Below are positions 1 through 9,534 of a stretch of DNA of 64,000 bases, piece after piece. The position numbers and the translations under genes were made by a program. Below the pieces are notes generated by a model. It was not told the origin of the DNA, made no database searches, and worked only from the letters and a program-made list of their open reading frames with translations. Origin of the DNA: Oleispira sp. (GTDB lineage: Bacteria > Pseudomonadota > Gammaproteobacteria > Pseudomonadales > Oceanobacteraceae). Numbering within the stretch: position 1 is the first letter of the stretch; the number at the start of each line of letters is the position of its first letter. The stretch covers positions 1-64,000 of the forward strand of contig JAESQF010000134.1 of assembly GCA_016765295.1 (NCBI GenBank), read 5' to 3'.

Positions 1-128
1 CGGGTGATAACGTTAACCTAGAAGTGACTCTAATCGCACCAATCGCGATGGATGAAGGTCTACGTTTCGCTATCCGTGAAGGTGGCCGTACTGTAGGTGC
101 TGGTGTTGTTGGTAAAGTAATCGCTTAA
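1..128 (+). CDS. tuf: Elongation factor Tu, C-terminal end (partial)
   Basis: The window opens inside this gene. The frame beginning at base 3 reads [20 protein letters not shown] and ends in GVVGKVIA before TAA. This is the conserved end of EF-Tu domain 3, the GTPase that delivers aminoacyl-tRNA to the ribosome. Its place directly before the S10 operon fits the usual str-S10 order of gammaproteobacteria. The start and the GTPase domain lie outside the window, so it cannot be told which tuf copy this is. Confidence 0.95.
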   Translation, partial: GDNVNLEVTLIAPIAMDEGLRFAIREGGRTVGAGVVGKVIA

Positions 129-230
129 TTGCGGCTTTAGCTACATTGTTGAATTTTGAAATTATTATTCAGCACGGGTTGATAATAATTTAATAACGTA
201 AGTTGTTGATTATTTGAGGCTTTATAGTAA

Positions 231-272
231 GAAAGGCCTTCTTCCCAATTAGGGAAGGGGGCCTTTCTTTTT
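231..272 (+). terminator. Rho-independent terminator after tuf
   Basis: A GC-rich inverted repeat (GAAAGGCC TTCTTCCC / GGGAAGG GGGCCTTTC, loop around AATT) is followed by TTTTTG. It sits about 100 bases after the EF-Tu stop and just before the S10 promoter, so it separates the two transcription units. Confidence 0.85.
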
Positions 273-278
273 GTGCGC

Positions 279-307
279 TTGACACTTTTTGATCAGAGGC
301 ATACAAT
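279..307 (+). promoter_or_regulatory. Sigma-70 promoter of the S10 operon
   Basis: TTGACA at 279-284 and TACAAT at 302-307 are separated by exactly 17 bases, close to the sigma-70 consensus. A start near 314 would give a leader of only about 54 bases before rpsJ, much shorter than the L4-responsive leader of the E. coli S10 operon. Confidence 0.85.
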
Positions 308-367
308 TCGCCTCCCTTTTCGAAGGGTGTTCGGCTGCATCTAAACATTAATTGGAGACTGGAACGA

Positions 368-679
368 ATGCAAAATCAAAGTATCCGTATCCGTTTGAAA
401 GCGTTTGACCATTTACTGATCGATTCTTCGACTCAGGAAATTGTTGAAACTGCTAAACGTACAGGCGCTCAGGTTCGTGGTCCTATTCCACTACCTACTC
501 GTAAAGAGCGTTTTACAGTATTGGTTTCACCACACGTCAACAAAGACGCTCGTGATCAGTTTGAAATCCGTACACATAAGCGCATGCTTGACATTGTTGA
601 GCCAACTGAAAAAACAGTTGATGCGTTGATGAAGCTTGATTTGGCTGCCGGTGTGGAAGTTCAAATTAGCTTAGGTTAA
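368..679 (+). CDS. rpsJ: 30S ribosomal protein S10
   Basis: A 103-residue protein with the S10 sequence ([19 protein letters not shown] near the N terminus, then the [20 protein letters not shown] segment). S10 belongs to the 30S head and, as NusE, also takes part in antitermination complexes. GGAG lies 10 bases before the ATG. It is the first gene of the S10 operon; its stop codon lies inside a long perfect inverted repeat, and the gap to rplC is unusually long. Confidence 0.98.
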   Translation: MQNQSIRIRLKAFDHLLIDSSTQEIVETAKRTGAQVRGPIPLPTRKERFTVLVSPHVNKDARDQFEIRTHKRMLDIVEPTEKTVDALMKLDLAAGVEVQISLG

Positions 680-707
680 TAATTAAGCAATCTTGCTTAA
701 TTATTAA
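676..707 (+). promoter_or_regulatory. Perfect 15-bp hairpin overlapping the rpsJ stop
   Basis: TTAATAATTAAGCAA and its exact reverse complement are separated by two bases (TC). The rpsJ stop TAA at 677-679 is in the left arm. No T-run follows, so it is unlikely to be a simple terminator; a processing, stabilising or attenuating element is possible. A second, imperfect stem (CGCTC...GAGCG, about 729-763) follows before rplC. Confidence 0.6.
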
Positions 708-804
708 TCAGACACAGTTCTTGTGTAACGCTCAATGAAATCACTTGTGATTGATTTGGAGCGGCCATAGCGGGTATTAGCCCCCTACACTAGAGGAAAG
801 TATT

Positions 805-1437
805 ATGACGATAGGTTTAGTCGGCAAAAAAGCTGGCATGACCCGAGTTTTTTCTGAGGATGGTCAAGCTATCCCAGTAACAGTGATTGAAGTTCCGACT
901 CAATTAGTTACACAGATTAAAACTCAAGAAACTGATGGCTACCAAGCTATTCAGGTTACTTATGGTGAGAAGAAAGCTTCTCGCGTTTCAAAGCCAGCCG
1001 CTGGTCACTTCGCTAAAGCGAATGTTAAAGCCGGTCGTGGTCTTTGTGAATTTCGTACTGAAGAAGAGTTCACTGTAGGCGCTGAGCTTACTGTTGCTCG
1101 TTTTGAAGACGGCCAGAAAGTAGATGTAACCGGTACCTCTAAAGGTAAAGGTTTTCAAGGTGGTGTTAAGCGTTGGAATTTCCAAATGCAAGATGCTACA
1201 CACGGTAACTCATTGTCTCACCGTGCACCTGGTTCAATCGGTCAGTGTCAAACTCCTGGTCGTGTTTGGAAAGGTAAGAAAATGGCAGGTCACATGGGTT
1301 CTGAGCAGGTAACTACTCAAAATCTAGAGATCATTCGCGTAGATGTTGAACGCGGCTTGTTGTTGGTTAAAGGTGCAGTACCCGGCGCTACCGGCGGTGA
1401 TCTGATCGTTAAACCAGCTGTTAAGATTAAGCGCTAG
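805..1437 (+). CDS. rplC: 50S ribosomal protein L3
   Basis: A 210-residue protein beginning [16 protein letters not shown], with the L3 core [17 protein letters not shown] and the [20 protein letters not shown] segment that reaches toward the peptidyl-transferase centre. An AGAGGAA ribosome-binding site precedes the ATG. It lies 125 bases after rpsJ, across a structured spacer, and 10 bases before rplD. Confidence 0.98.
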   Translation: MTIGLVGKKAGMTRVFSEDGQAIPVTVIEVPTQLVTQIKTQETDGYQAIQVTYGEKKASRVSKPAAGHFAKANVKAGRGLCEFRTEEEFTVGAELTVARFEDGQKVDVTGTSKGKGFQGGVKRWNFQMQDATHGNSLSHRAPGSIGQCQTPGRVWKGKKMAGHMGSEQVTTQNLEIIRVDVERGLLLVKGAVPGATGGDLIVKPAVKIKR

Positions 1438-1447
1438 GAGAACAACT

Positions 1448-2050
1448 ATGGAACTGACAACAAACAGTGGTGCCACTGTATCTGTTTCCGAAGTTGCTTT
1501 CGGTCGCGAATACAATGAATCATTAGTACATCAGGTTGTTACGGCATACCTGTCTACTGGTCGTCAAGGTACAAAAGCTCAGAAAAACCGCGCAGCTGTA
1601 AGCGGCGGTGGTGCTAAGCCTTGGCGTCAAAAAGGTACTGGCCGTGCACGTGCCGGTACTTCTCGTGGTCCTATCTGGCGCAAAGGTGGTGTTACATTCG
1701 CCGCTAGCCCACGTAGCTTCGAGCAAAAAGTTAACAAGAAGATGTATCGTGCTGCGATGCAGAGCATTCTTTCTGAATTAGTTCGTCAAGAGCGTTTGGT
1801 TATTACTGAAGAATTCACTATGGATTCTCACAAGACCAAAGACTTCGTTGCGAAGATGGCAGAGTTGCAATTGAGCAACGTGCTAATCATTGCTGAAGAT
1901 CTGGATGAAAAACTTTACTTAGCTTCTCGTAACGTTCCACACGTTGCAGTTACTGAAGCGGGTGCTGTTGATCCTGTGAGCCTAGTTGCCTTTGATAAAG
2001 TATTGGTAACTGTCTCTGCTCTTAAGAAATTAGAGGAGACTTTAGGATGA
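1448..2050 (+). CDS. rplD: 50S ribosomal protein L4
   Basis: A 200-residue L4 with the typical internal loop ([32 protein letters not shown]) that lines the exit tunnel. In E. coli L4 is also the autogenous repressor of this operon. The short upstream leader here makes an E. coli-type L4 target doubtful, so the control site may differ. AGGAG lies before the ATG, and the stop overlaps the rplW start in an ATGA arrangement. Confidence 0.98.
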   Translation: MELTTNSGATVSVSEVAFGREYNESLVHQVVTAYLSTGRQGTKAQKNRAAVSGGGAKPWRQKGTGRARAGTSRGPIWRKGGVTFAASPRSFEQKVNKKMYRAAMQSILSELVRQERLVITEEFTMDSHKTKDFVAKMAELQLSNVLIIAEDLDEKLYLASRNVPHVAVTEAGAVDPVSLVAFDKVLVTVSALKKLEETLG

Positions 2051-2340
2051 ATCAGGAACGTATCTATAAAGTATTAATGGGCCCACGTATCTCTGAGAAA
2101 GCGACAGTTATCGCAGAGCAAGGTCAATATACCTTCGTGGTAGCACCGGATGCTACAAAGCCTGAAATCAAGAAAGCTGTAGAAGCATTATTCGACGTTA
2201 AAGTTGAAGGTGTTCAGGTCTTGAATCAGAAAGGCAAAACTAAGCGTACTGCACGCGGCATTGGTAAGCGTAATGATATGCGTAAAGCATACGTTACACT
2301 TGCAGCCGGTCAGAACATTGACTTCGCTGACGCGGAATAA
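2047..2340 (+). CDS. rplW: 50S ribosomal protein L23
   Basis: A 97-residue L23 ([20 protein letters not shown], then the loop [21 protein letters not shown]). L23 sits at the tunnel exit and is the docking site for trigger factor and SRP. Its ATG overlaps the rplD stop by four bases, suggesting translational coupling. Confidence 0.98.
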   Translation: MNQERIYKVLMGPRISEKATVIAEQGQYTFVVAPDATKPEIKKAVEALFDVKVEGVQVLNQKGKTKRTARGIGKRNDMRKAYVTLAAGQNIDFADAE

Positions 2341-2352
2341 GGAGCTAGGGTA

Positions 2353-3180
2353 ATGGCATTAGTAAAAACTAAACCGACTTCAGCTGGCCGTCGTCATCTG
2401 GTTAAGGTTGTAAACGCTGAGCTTCACAAAGGTAAGCCGTTCGCTGGTTTGCTAGAGAAGAAAAGTAAGAGTGGCGGTCGTAACAATAACGGTCGAATTA
2501 CTACTCGTCATATCGGTGGTGGTCATAAGCAACACTACCGTATGATTGACTTTAAGCGTAACAAGGATGGCATTCCAGCTGTTGTTGAACGTTTAGAGTA
2601 TGATCCAAATCGCAGTGCTAACATTGCTTTGTTGAAGTACCTAGATGGTGAGCGTCGTTACATTATCGCTCCTAAAGGTCTTTCAGCAGGTGATGAAGTA
2701 CGTTCTGGTGAAGATGCTCCTATTAAAATAGGTAGTTCTATGCCACTGCGTAACGTTCCAGTCGGTAGTGTAATACACTGCGTCGAATTGAAGCCTATGA
2801 AAGGTGCTCAAATCGCTCGTTCTGCTGGAACATCTGCTCAGCTTGTTGCTCGTGAAGGTACTTACTGCACCTTGCGTCTACGTTCTGGAGAAATGCGTAA
2901 AGTATTATCCGAATGTCGCGCTACTTTAGGTGAAGTAGGGAATAGCGAACACAGCTTGCGCCAGCTTGGTAAAGCAGGTGCTTCACGCTGGAGAGGTATA
3001 CGACCAACGGTTCGTGGTGTTGTTATGAACCCAGTTGATCACCCACATGGTGGTGGTGAAGGTCGTACATCGGGTGGTCGTCACCCAGTATCTCCGTGGG
3101 GCATGCCTACCAAGGGTTATAAAACTCGTTCGAATAAACGTACCGATAAACTTATCGTACGTCGTCGTTCGGCGAAGTAA
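2353..3180 (+). CDS. rplB: 50S ribosomal protein L2
   Basis: A 275-residue L2 with the conserved C-terminal [17 protein letters not shown] segment near the peptidyl-transferase centre and the basic tail [13 protein letters not shown]. The length is normal for bacterial L2. It is preceded by AAGGAG and followed 20 bases later by rpsS. Confidence 0.98.
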   Translation: MALVKTKPTSAGRRHLVKVVNAELHKGKPFAGLLEKKSKSGGRNNNGRITTRHIGGGHKQHYRMIDFKRNKDGIPAVVERLEYDPNRSANIALLKYLDGERRYIIAPKGLSAGDEVRSGEDAPIKIGSSMPLRNVPVGSVIHCVELKPMKGAQIARSAGTSAQLVAREGTYCTLRLRSGEMRKVLSECRATLGEVGNSEHSLRQLGKAGASRWRGIRPTVRGVVMNPVDHPHGGGEGRTSGGRHPVSPWGMPTKGYKTRSNKRTDKLIVRRRSAK

Positions 3181-3200
3181 ATTTAAAAGAGGATTGAGCT

Positions 3201-3476
3201 GTGCCACGTTCATTGAAAAAAGGTCCTTTTATAGACCACCACTTGATGACAAAGGTAGAGACAGCGTTGGAGTCGGGCGAAAAACGTCCGATTAAAACCT
3301 GGTCTCGACGCTCTACGATCTTTCCGGAGTTCGTAGGACTGACCATTGCCGTTCATAACGGCCGTCAACACGTGCCTGTTTTCGTTACAGAAGACATGGT
3401 TGGACATAAACTAGGCGAATTTTCTGTTACGCGTACCTATCGTGGTCACGTAGCCGATAAGAAAGCTAAACGATAA
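3201..3476 (+). CDS. rpsS: 30S ribosomal protein S19
   Basis: A 91-residue S19 ([15 protein letters not shown], then [13 protein letters not shown]). It forms part of the 30S head with S13. The start is GTG, chosen because it gives the conserved N terminus and follows AAAGAGGA at a suitable distance. Confidence 0.98.
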   Translation: MPRSLKKGPFIDHHLMTKVETALESGEKRPIKTWSRRSTIFPEFVGLTIAVHNGRQHVPVFVTEDMVGHKLGEFSVTRTYRGHVADKKAKR

Positions 3477-3491
3477 TAAGGGGTGAATAGT

Positions 3492-3827
3492 ATGTCAGAA
3501 GTAGCCGCTATATTACGTGGAGCTCAAATATCTGCACAGAAAGTACGTTTAGTTGCGGATCAAATCCGCGGTAAAAATGTAGCTGATGCGTTAATTCTTC
3601 TTGAGTTTAGCCCTAAAAAGGGTGCTGACTTGATGAAGAAGGTTTTGGAATCTGCCATCGCTAACGCTGAGCATAATGAAGGCGCTGACGTAGATGAGTT
3701 GAGTATATCAACAATCTTCGTTGACGAAGGTACTACCATGAAACGCATTCGTCCGCGTGCCAAGGGTCGTGCTGATCGTATATTGAAGCGTTCTTGCCAT
3801 ATCACTATTAAAGTGTCTGAGAAATAG
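3492..3827 (+). CDS. rplV: 50S ribosomal protein L22
   Basis: L22, 111 residues from the ATG at 3492 ([20 protein letters not shown]). The ORF track begins at a GTG three codons upstream, but that GTG lies against AAGGGG, which is better read as the ribosome-binding site of the ATG, 8 bases away. The C-terminal [19 protein letters not shown] is the tunnel-lining region of L22. Confidence 0.97.
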   Translation: MSEVAAILRGAQISAQKVRLVADQIRGKNVADALILLEFSPKKGADLMKKVLESAIANAEHNEGADVDELSISTIFVDEGTTMKRIRPRAKGRADRILKRSCHITIKVSEK

Positions 3828-3837
3828 GGAGTCGAAG

Positions 3838-4527
3838 ATGGGTCAGAAAGTACATCCTACTGGTATTCGTCTCGGTATTACCAAAGACCATAATAGTATT
3901 TGGTATGCCGGTAGCGACAAATATGCAGATAACTTGCTAACTGATATTCAAGTGCGTACTCATATTGAGAAGCGTCTTGTTAAAGCATCAGTAAGTAAGG
4001 TAGTTATTGAACGTCCTTCACAGAATGCTAAAGTTACTATTCATACTGCCCGTCCAGGCATTGTGATTGGTAAAAAAGGTGAAGACGTAGAAAAACTACG
4101 TAAAGAAATCACTGATATGATGGGTATTCCGGTACACATCAATATTGAAGAGATCCGCAAGCCAGATCTTGATGCGAAATTAGTAGCGCAAAGCGTTGCT
4201 AGCCAGCTAGAGCGTCGTATTATGTTCCGTCGTGCTATGAAGCGCGCCGTTCAGAATGCTATGCGTGGCGGTGCTGAAGGCATTAAGATTCAAGTTGGTG
4301 GCCGTCTAGGTGGTGCTGAGATCGCTCGTTCAGAGTGGTATCGTGAAGGACGTGTTCCTTTGCACACACTACGTGCGGATATCGATTATGGTACTTGCGA
4401 AGCACATACTACTTACGGCGTTATCGGCGTAAAAGTATGGATCTTCAAAGGTGAAGTCTTGGGTGGTATCGAAGAAGTTCGAAACCGTGCTAAAAACCAA
4501 GGCAAAAAGAAAGGCGGCCGTTCATAG
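3838..4527 (+). CDS. rpsC: 30S ribosomal protein S3
   Basis: A 229-residue S3: [15 protein letters not shown], a KH-domain GXXG loop (VIGKKGEDV) and the C-terminal [14 protein letters not shown]3 lies at the mRNA entry tunnel of the 30S subunit. It follows rplV by 10 bases and precedes rplP by 12, within the S10 operon. Confidence 0.98.
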   Translation: MGQKVHPTGIRLGITKDHNSIWYAGSDKYADNLLTDIQVRTHIEKRLVKASVSKVVIERPSQNAKVTIHTARPGIVIGKKGEDVEKLRKEITDMMGIPVHINIEEIRKPDLDAKLVAQSVASQLERRIMFRRAMKRAVQNAMRGGAEGIKIQVGGRLGGAEIARSEWYREGRVPLHTLRADIDYGTCEAHTTYGVIGVKVWIFKGEVLGGIEEVRNRAKNQGKKKGGRS

Positions 4528-4539
4528 GGGTTTTTAACC

Positions 4540-4950
4540 ATGTTGATGCCAAAACGTACAAAGTTCCGCAAGATGATGAAGGGCCGCAATCGCGGTCTGG
4601 CTCGCGGAAGTAAAGTGAACTTCGGTGAGTTTGGCCTTAAGGCTACTGGCCGTGGGCGCATTACAGCTCGTCAAATTGAGGCTGCGCGTCGTGCAATGAC
4701 ACGCAAAATCAAGCGTGGCGGGAAAATCTGGATTCGAATTTTTCCTGATAAGCCGATTACCAGCAAGCCTCTTGAGGTTCGTCAAGGTAAGGGTAAGGGT
4801 AACGTAGAATACTGGGTATGCCAGATCCAGCCAGGTCGTGTTTTATACGAAATGGATGGTGTAAGTGAAGAATTGGCTCGTGAAGCTTTCGATCTTGCAG
4901 CGGCAAAATTGCCTATTTCTACAACATTCGTTAAACGGACGGTGATGTAA
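4540..4950 (+). CDS. rplP: 50S ribosomal protein L16
   Basis: A 136-residue L16 starting [20 protein letters not shown], which matches the usual [11 protein letters not shown] start and fixes the first ATG as the initiator. L16 contacts the A-site tRNA region of 23S rRNA. Its stop shares one base with the rpmC start (TAATG). Confidence 0.98.
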   Translation: MLMPKRTKFRKMMKGRNRGLARGSKVNFGEFGLKATGRGRITARQIEAARRAMTRKIKRGGKIWIRIFPDKPITSKPLEVRQGKGKGNVEYWVCQIQPGRVLYEMDGVSEELAREAFDLAAAKLPISTTFVKRTVM

Positions 4951-5141
4951 TGCAGGCGATTGAATTAAAAGATAAGTCAGTAGCTGAGTTGCAAACTCAG
5001 CTCGAAGAGCTGTTGAGCGATCAATTTAAGTTGCGTATGCAGAAGTCTACTGGTCAGTTGGGTCAATCCCATCTAATCAAGCTGACGCGTCGTAACATAG
5101 CTCGCGTAAAAACCGTGCTGGCTCAGAAGGCAGGTGAATAA
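4950..5141 (+). CDS. rpmC: 50S ribosomal protein L29
   Basis: A 63-residue, largely helical L29 ([16 protein letters not shown] ... [16 protein letters not shown]). It lies at the tunnel exit beside L23. The ATG overlaps the rplP stop by one base, so translation is probably coupled. Confidence 0.97.
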   Translation: MQAIELKDKSVAELQTQLEELLSDQFKLRMQKSTGQLGQSHLIKLTRRNIARVKTVLAQKAGE

Positions 5142-5143
5142 TC

Positions 5144-5407
5144 ATGAGTGAACAAACTACTGCACGCACCCTTACTGGTAAGGTTGTAAGCGATAAGATG
5201 GATAAAACCATCACTGTTCTTATAGAGCGTCGTGTTCAGCACCCGATCTACAAGAAATTCGTGAAGCGTTCTACGAAAGTACACGCCCACGACGCTAACA
5301 ACGAATGCCAAATTGGTGACGTGGTTACTGTTAAGGAAACTCGTCCATTGTCGAAAACAAAGACATGGGCGCTGGTTACCGTTAATGAGCGCGCCGTTAA
5401 GGTTTAG
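5144..5407 (+). CDS. rpsQ: 30S ribosomal protein S17
   Basis: An 87-residue S17 ([20 protein letters not shown], then [19 protein letters not shown]), an OB-fold primary binder of 16S rRNA. It begins two bases after rpmC and is the last gene of the S10 set. Confidence 0.98.
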   Translation: MSEQTTARTLTGKVVSDKMDKTITVLIERRVQHPIYKKFVKRSTKVHAHDANNECQIGDVVTVKETRPLSKTKTWALVTVNERAVKV

Positions 5408-5430
5408 CGCAGTTACTAGGAGCAAATGGC

Positions 5431-5799
5431 ATGATCCAAACACAATCAATGCTGGATGTTGCTGATAACAGCGGCGCCAAACGTGTAATGTGTATTAAGG
5501 TTTTGGGCGGTTCACACCGTCGCTATGCCCGTATCGGCGACCTTATTAAGGTATCCGTTAAGGAAGCAATTCCGCGCGGTAAAGTTAAGAAGGGTCAAGT
5601 ACTTACAGCTGTTGTTGTTCGTACACGTAAAGGTGTTCGTCGTCCGGATGGTTCAATTATCCGTTTCGATACGAATTCTGCAGTATTATTAAATGCTTCA
5701 GATGCACCTATCGGTACCCGTATTTTTGGGCCAGTGACTCGTGAGCTTCGTTCTGAGAAGTTCATGAAGATCATTTCCCTAGCACCTGAAGTGTTATAG
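5431..5799 (+). CDS. rplN: 50S ribosomal protein L14
   Basis: A 122-residue L14 ([20 protein letters not shown], ending [18 protein letters not shown]), of typical length and sequence. It forms an intersubunit bridge. It opens the spc gene set, 23 bases after rpsQ with an AGGAG site; no separate terminator or promoter is visible in that gap. Confidence 0.98.
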   Translation: MIQTQSMLDVADNSGAKRVMCIKVLGGSHRRYARIGDLIKVSVKEAIPRGKVKKGQVLTAVVVRTRKGVRRPDGSIIRFDTNSAVLLNASDAPIGTRIFGPVTRELRSEKFMKIISLAPEVL

Positions 5800-5812
5800 G
5801 GGTAGAGATAGC

Positions 5813-6124
5813 ATGTTGAAAATTCGTAGAGATGACGAAGTAATTGTTATTGCTGGTAAAGATAATGGTAAGCGAGGCAAAGTAGTTAAAGTACTTGCCG
5901 ATAATCGTGTTATCATCACCGGCATTAATATGGTGAAAAAACACCAAAAGCCTAACCCGCAACTACAGCAACCAGGCGGCATCGTTGAAAAAGAAGCTGG
6001 AATTCAAGTTTCTAACGTTGCAATCTGGAACCCTAAGACTGAAAAAGCCGACCGTGTTGGCTTTAAAGTTGAAGGCGAGACTAAAGTGCGTGTTTTCAAA
6101 TCAACCGGCGAAGTAATCGCTTAA
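5813..6124 (+). CDS. rplX: 50S ribosomal protein L24
   Basis: A 103-residue L24 with a KOW motif ([21 protein letters not shown]). It is an early 50S assembly protein near the tunnel exit. It is preceded by AGGGGTAGAG and lies between rplN and rplE as usual. Confidence 0.98.
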   Translation: MLKIRRDDEVIVIAGKDNGKRGKVVKVLADNRVIITGINMVKKHQKPNPQLQQPGGIVEKEAGIQVSNVAIWNPKTEKADRVGFKVEGETKVRVFKSTGEVIA

Positions 6125-6144
6125 AGCAACTAGGAGATACCGAT

Positions 6145-6684
6145 ATGTCACGTTTGAAAGAACTGTACAAATCAGATGTTGTAGCCAAGTTGACTGAAGA
6201 GTTTGGTTACAAAAACGTTATGGAAGTGCCACGCGTTACTAAAGTTACCCTGAATATGGGTGTTGGTGAAGCGTTAGGCGATAAGAAACTTCTTGATAGC
6301 GCCGTTACTGATATGGAAGCAATGTCAGGTCAGAAAGTTGTTGTTACTAAGGCTCGCAAGTCTGTTGCAAGCTTTAAAGTACGTGATGGCTATCCGATTG
6401 GCTGTAAAGTAACCATGCGTTCAGATCGTATGTGGGAATTCTTAGATCGTCTAATCGACATCTCTCTTCCTCGCGTACGTGATTTCCGTGGCTTGAACGG
6501 TAAATCGTTCGATGGCCGTGGTAACTACAGCATGGGTGTGAAAGAGCAGATTATCTTTCCAGAAATCGAATACGACAAAGTCGATAAGATTCGCGGTATG
6601 GATATCACTATCACAACTACAGCTAATACGAACGAAGAAGGTCATGCTTTATTGAAAGCATTGAACTTCCCGTTCCGTAACTAA
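6145..6684 (+). CDS. rplE: 50S ribosomal protein L5
   Basis: A 179-residue L5 ([55 protein letters not shown]). It binds 5S rRNA in the central protuberance. TAGGAG precedes the ATG. In E. coli the S8 repressor acts near this gene; an equivalent site was not recognised here. Confidence 0.98.
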   Translation: MSRLKELYKSDVVAKLTEEFGYKNVMEVPRVTKVTLNMGVGEALGDKKLLDSAVTDMEAMSGQKVVVTKARKSVASFKVRDGYPIGCKVTMRSDRMWEFLDRLIDISLPRVRDFRGLNGKSFDGRGNYSMGVKEQIIFPEIEYDKVDKIRGMDITITTTANTNEEGHALLKALNFPFRN

Positions 6685-6694
6685 CGGAGGTCTC

Positions 6695-7000
6695 ATGGCT
6701 AAAGTCAGTATGAAACAGCGTGAAGCAAAGCGTGAGAAGCTAGTCGCTAAATACGCCGAGAAACGCGCTGCACTGAAAGCGATTATTCAAAATGTAAATT
6801 CTTCTGACGAAGATCGTTGGAGCGCGCAAATTCTTTTGCAAAAGCTTCCTCGTGATTCTTCAAAGAGCCGTTTGCGTAATCGCTGCCAAATCACAGGTCG
6901 TCCACATGGCGTCTACCGTAAATTCAAGCTTTCCCGTATTAAGTTACGTGAAGAAGGCATGAAAGGTAACGTTCCTGGCCTGAAAAAAGCTAGTTGGTAA
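6695..7000 (+). CDS. rpsN: 30S ribosomal protein S14, zinc-independent form
   Basis: A 101-residue long-form S14 ([20 protein letters not shown], ending [21 protein letters not shown]). It lacks the CxxC zinc ribbon of the short form, so it should not need zinc. CGGAGG is the ribosome-binding site. It is followed by an 84-base spacer holding a long hairpin. Confidence 0.98.
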   Translation: MAKVSMKQREAKREKLVAKYAEKRAALKAIIQNVNSSDEDRWSAQILLQKLPRDSSKSRLRNRCQITGRPHGVYRKFKLSRIKLREEGMKGNVPGLKKASW

Positions 7001-7010
7001 GCAATTCCGG

Positions 7011-7053
7011 CTAGTGAAAAAGGAGTGCTGTAATGGCGCTCTTTCTTTCACTA
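7011..7053 (+). promoter_or_regulatory. Long intercistronic hairpin between rpsN and rpsH
   Basis: TAGTGAAA (7012-7019) pairs with TTTCACTA (7046-7053), and the stem continues inward through AAGGAGTGC against GCGCTCTTT with one bulge and a G-U pair, giving roughly 17 base pairs. No T-run follows. Lying just before rpsH (S8), it is a candidate control or processing element; this is inference. Confidence 0.55.
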
Positions 7054-7084
7054 TCTAGGGCGCTGTACAACAGAGGAAATACAA

Positions 7085-7477
7085 ATGAGTATGCAAGATC
7101 CCTTAGCGGACATGCTAACTCGTATTCGTAACGGCCAATTGGCTGGTCATGCGAATGTGAGTATGCCGTCTTCTAAGTTAAAAGTATCTGTAGCCCAGTT
7201 GCTACAAGATGAAGGTTATATTGCTGCGTTTGCAGTTGAAGGCGATGCTAAACCAAGCCTAAATATAGACCTTAAGTACTACGAGGGTAAGCCAGTAATT
7301 GAGACTATCAAGCGTGTTAGTCGTCCTGGTTTACGTCAATACAGAGGCACAGTTAAACTACCAAAAGTAGAAGCTGGTCTTGGTGTTGCCATTGTATCCA
7401 CTTCGAAAGGTGTAATGACTGATCGTGCAGCTCGTGCTCAAGGCATTGGCGGCGAAGTTATTGCTACCGTTTTCTAA
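7085..7477 (+). CDS. rpsH: 30S ribosomal protein S8
   Basis: A 130-residue S8 ([18 protein letters not shown], ending [22 protein letters not shown]). S8 binds the central domain of 16S rRNA and in E. coli represses the spc operon. The MSMQDP start matches the E. coli protein and follows AGAGGAA. An 84-base structured spacer separates it from rpsN. Confidence 0.98.
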   Translation: MSMQDPLADMLTRIRNGQLAGHANVSMPSSKLKVSVAQLLQDEGYIAAFAVEGDAKPSLNIDLKYYEGKPVIETIKRVSRPGLRQYRGTVKLPKVEAGLGVAIVSTSKGVMTDRAARAQGIGGEVIATVF

Positions 7478-7488
7478 GGAGATTTACA

Positions 7489-8022
7489 ATGTCACGTATT
7501 GCAAAAGCTCCCGTAGCTATTCCGGCTGGTGTTGAAGTAACACTTGCTGAGTCTAAGATCGCTATTAAAGGCGGTAAAGGCACTCTAGAGTTGAATATCC
7601 ATTCATCTGTAGAAATTAAACAAGAAGAGAGCAATATTGTTTTCGCTCCGAAGAACGGTGATAAGTCGGCCAACGCTATGGCTGGTACATTTCGTTCTCT
7701 AGTGAACAATATGGTTATTGGCGTAACTCAAGGCTACCAGAAGAAATTAATTCTTCAGGGCGTTGGTTATCGTGCCAAGATCTCAGGAAAAGTCGTCAGT
7801 CTGAGCTTAGGTTTCTCACATCCAGTGGATTATGAGTTACCAAAAGGCATCAAAGTAGAAGTACCATCTCAAACTGAGATTGTTATTTCTGGTGCAGATA
7901 AGCAACAGGTTGGTCAAGTAGCCGCAGAAATTCGTGGGTATCGTCCACCAGAGCCTTATAAAGGTAAAGGTGTTCGTTATGCTGATGAAAATGTGCGTCG
8001 CAAAGAAGCTAAGAAGAAATAA
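7489..8022 (+). CDS. rplF: 50S ribosomal protein L6
   Basis: A 177-residue L6 with its two related domains ([19 protein letters not shown] in the first; [20 protein letters not shown] in the second). The C-terminal region lies near the sarcin-ricin loop. AAGGAG precedes the ATG. Confidence 0.98.
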   Translation: MSRIAKAPVAIPAGVEVTLAESKIAIKGGKGTLELNIHSSVEIKQEESNIVFAPKNGDKSANAMAGTFRSLVNNMVIGVTQGYQKKLILQGVGYRAKISGKVVSLSLGFSHPVDYELPKGIKVEVPSQTEIVISGADKQQVGQVAAEIRGYRPPEPYKGKGVRYADENVRRKEAKKK

Positions 8023-8033
8023 GGTCTAGGCTC

Positions 8034-8384
8034 ATGAATGAGAAGAAAACAGCTCGTTTACGCCGTGCCCGTAAAACTCGTATGCGTATTCGCGAGAAGG
8101 GTACAGTACGTCTGTGTGTAAACCGTACACCAAGACACATTTACGCTCAGATTCTTTCTTCCAGTGGTGCTGAAGTGTTAGCTACAGCCTCTACTGTTGA
8201 AGCGGATCTGCGTGCAACTACTACTGGTAACGTCGAAGCGGCAACTAAAGTTGGTCAGCTTATCGCTGAGCGCGCTAAAGCTGCTGGTGTCACTAAGGTT
8301 GCTTTTGACCGCTCTGGTTTCCAATACCATGGTCGTGTTAAGGCCCTGGCTGATGCAGCCCGTTTGGGCGGCTTGGAATTCTAA
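8034..8384 (+). CDS. rplR: 50S ribosomal protein L18
   Basis: A 116-residue L18 ([20 protein letters not shown], ending [20 protein letters not shown]). It binds 5S rRNA with L5 in the central protuberance. It sits between rplF and rpsE as in other gammaproteobacteria. Confidence 0.98.
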   Translation: MNEKKTARLRRARKTRMRIREKGTVRLCVNRTPRHIYAQILSSSGAEVLATASTVEADLRATTTGNVEAATKVGQLIAERAKAAGVTKVAFDRSGFQYHGRVKALADAARLGGLEF

Positions 8385-8396
8385 GGGGTAGGAACA

Positions 8397-8906
8397 ATGG
8401 CAAATAATGAACGCAATGAGCGTAACGAAAGCGATCTGCAGGAAAAACTGGTTCAAGTGAACCGAGTTGCAAAAGTAGTAAAAGGGGGTCGTATATTCGG
8501 CTTCACTGCTTTGACTGTAGTTGGCGACGGAAATGGTAAAGTTGGTTTTGGTCGCGGAAAAGCACGTGAAGTGCCAACCGCAATCCAAAAAGCAATGGAT
8601 GCAGCTAAACGTAATATTATCCAGGTTGAATTGGATGGTACTACTTTGCAATATCCTATTAAGGCACGCCACGGCGGTTCTAAAGTTTACATGCAGCCAG
8701 CATCTGAAGGTACTGGTATTATTGCCGGTGGTGCAATGCGTGCAGTTTTAGAAATGTGTGGTGTTAAGAACGTATTGGCAAAATGTTACGGGTCTACAAA
8801 CCCAGTTAACGTTGTTCGTGCAACTTTCAATGGCTTGAATCAAATGAAGTCACCTGAACAAGTTGCAGCCAAGCGTGGTAAATCCGTAGAAGATATTCTG
8901 GGGTAA
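8397..8906 (+). CDS. rpsE: 30S ribosomal protein S5
   Basis: A 169-residue S5 with the double-stranded-RNA-binding fold ([20 protein letters not shown]) and the [15 protein letters not shown] segment. It contributes to decoding accuracy and lies near S4. The start follows AGGGGTAGGA. It precedes rpmD by six bases. Confidence 0.98.
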   Translation: MANNERNERNESDLQEKLVQVNRVAKVVKGGRIFGFTALTVVGDGNGKVGFGRGKAREVPTAIQKAMDAAKRNIIQVELDGTTLQYPIKARHGGSKVYMQPASEGTGIIAGGAMRAVLEMCGVKNVLAKCYGSTNPVNVVRATFNGLNQMKSPEQVAAKRGKSVEDILG

Positions 8907-8912
8907 GGCATC

Positions 8913-9095
8913 ATGGCTAAGAAAACTGTAAAGGTTACACAATTGCGTAGCTCAATCGGCAAATTGCCGAAGCATCGCGCGACCATTAAGGGTCTAGGCC
9001 TTCGTAAGATCGGTCACACTGTAGAGTTGGAAGATACTCCGTCAGTACGTGGCATGATCAACAAGGTTCAATACATGCTTAAGGTAGAGGGATAA
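8913..9095 (+). CDS. rpmD: 50S ribosomal protein L30
   Basis: A 60-residue L30 ([20 protein letters not shown], then [20 protein letters not shown]). It is short but full length for the family. It is flanked closely by rpsE and rplO in the spc set. Confidence 0.98.
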   Translation: MAKKTVKVTQLRSSIGKLPKHRATIKGLGLRKIGHTVELEDTPSVRGMINKVQYMLKVEG

Positions 9096-9099
9096 TAAG

Positions 9100-9534
9100 A
9101 TGCGTCTTAATGAACTCAGCCCTGCTAAAGGTGCTAAAACTGCACGTAAGCGTGTAGGACGTGGCATCGGATCAGGTCATGGTAAGACCTGTGGCCGTGG
9201 TCACAAAGGTCAAAAATCACGTTCAGGTGGTAATGTTGCACCTGGTTTTGAAGGCGGTCAAATGCCTTTACAACGTCGTTTGCCAAAATTTGGTTTTACT
9301 TCACGTAAAGCTCAATATACTGCAGAGGTTCGTTTAAACGAACTGACTAAAGTTGACGGCGACATCGTAGATTTAGCGGCTCTTAAAGCTGCAGATATCA
9401 TCGGCGATAAGATTAAGCGTGTTCGCGTAATCTTGTCTGGTGAGATCAAACAAGCTGTTACTATCAAAGGTTTGACAGTAACTAAAGGTGCTAAGGTTGC
9501 TATTGAAGCAGCCGGTGGGAAGGTCGAGGACTAA
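9100..9534 (+). CDS. rplO: 50S ribosomal protein L15
   Basis: A 144-residue L15 with the glycine-rich basic N-terminal region ([27 protein letters not shown]). It is a 50S assembly protein. Its stop is immediately followed by the secY ATG with no gap, which suggests coupled translation. Confidence 0.98.
   Translation: MRLNELSPAKGAKTARKRVGRGIGSGHGKTCGRGHKGQKSRSGGNVAPGFEGGQMPLQRRLPKFGFTSRKAQYTAEVRLNELTKVDGDIVDLAALKAADIIGDKIKRVRVILSGEIKQAVTIKGLTVTKGAKVAIEAAGGKVED

Noticed and set aside
8178-8672. 164-residue minus-strand ORF across rplR and rpsE
   Set aside because: It is antisense to two conserved ribosomal genes, has no family resemblance, and is explained by codon bias on the other strand.
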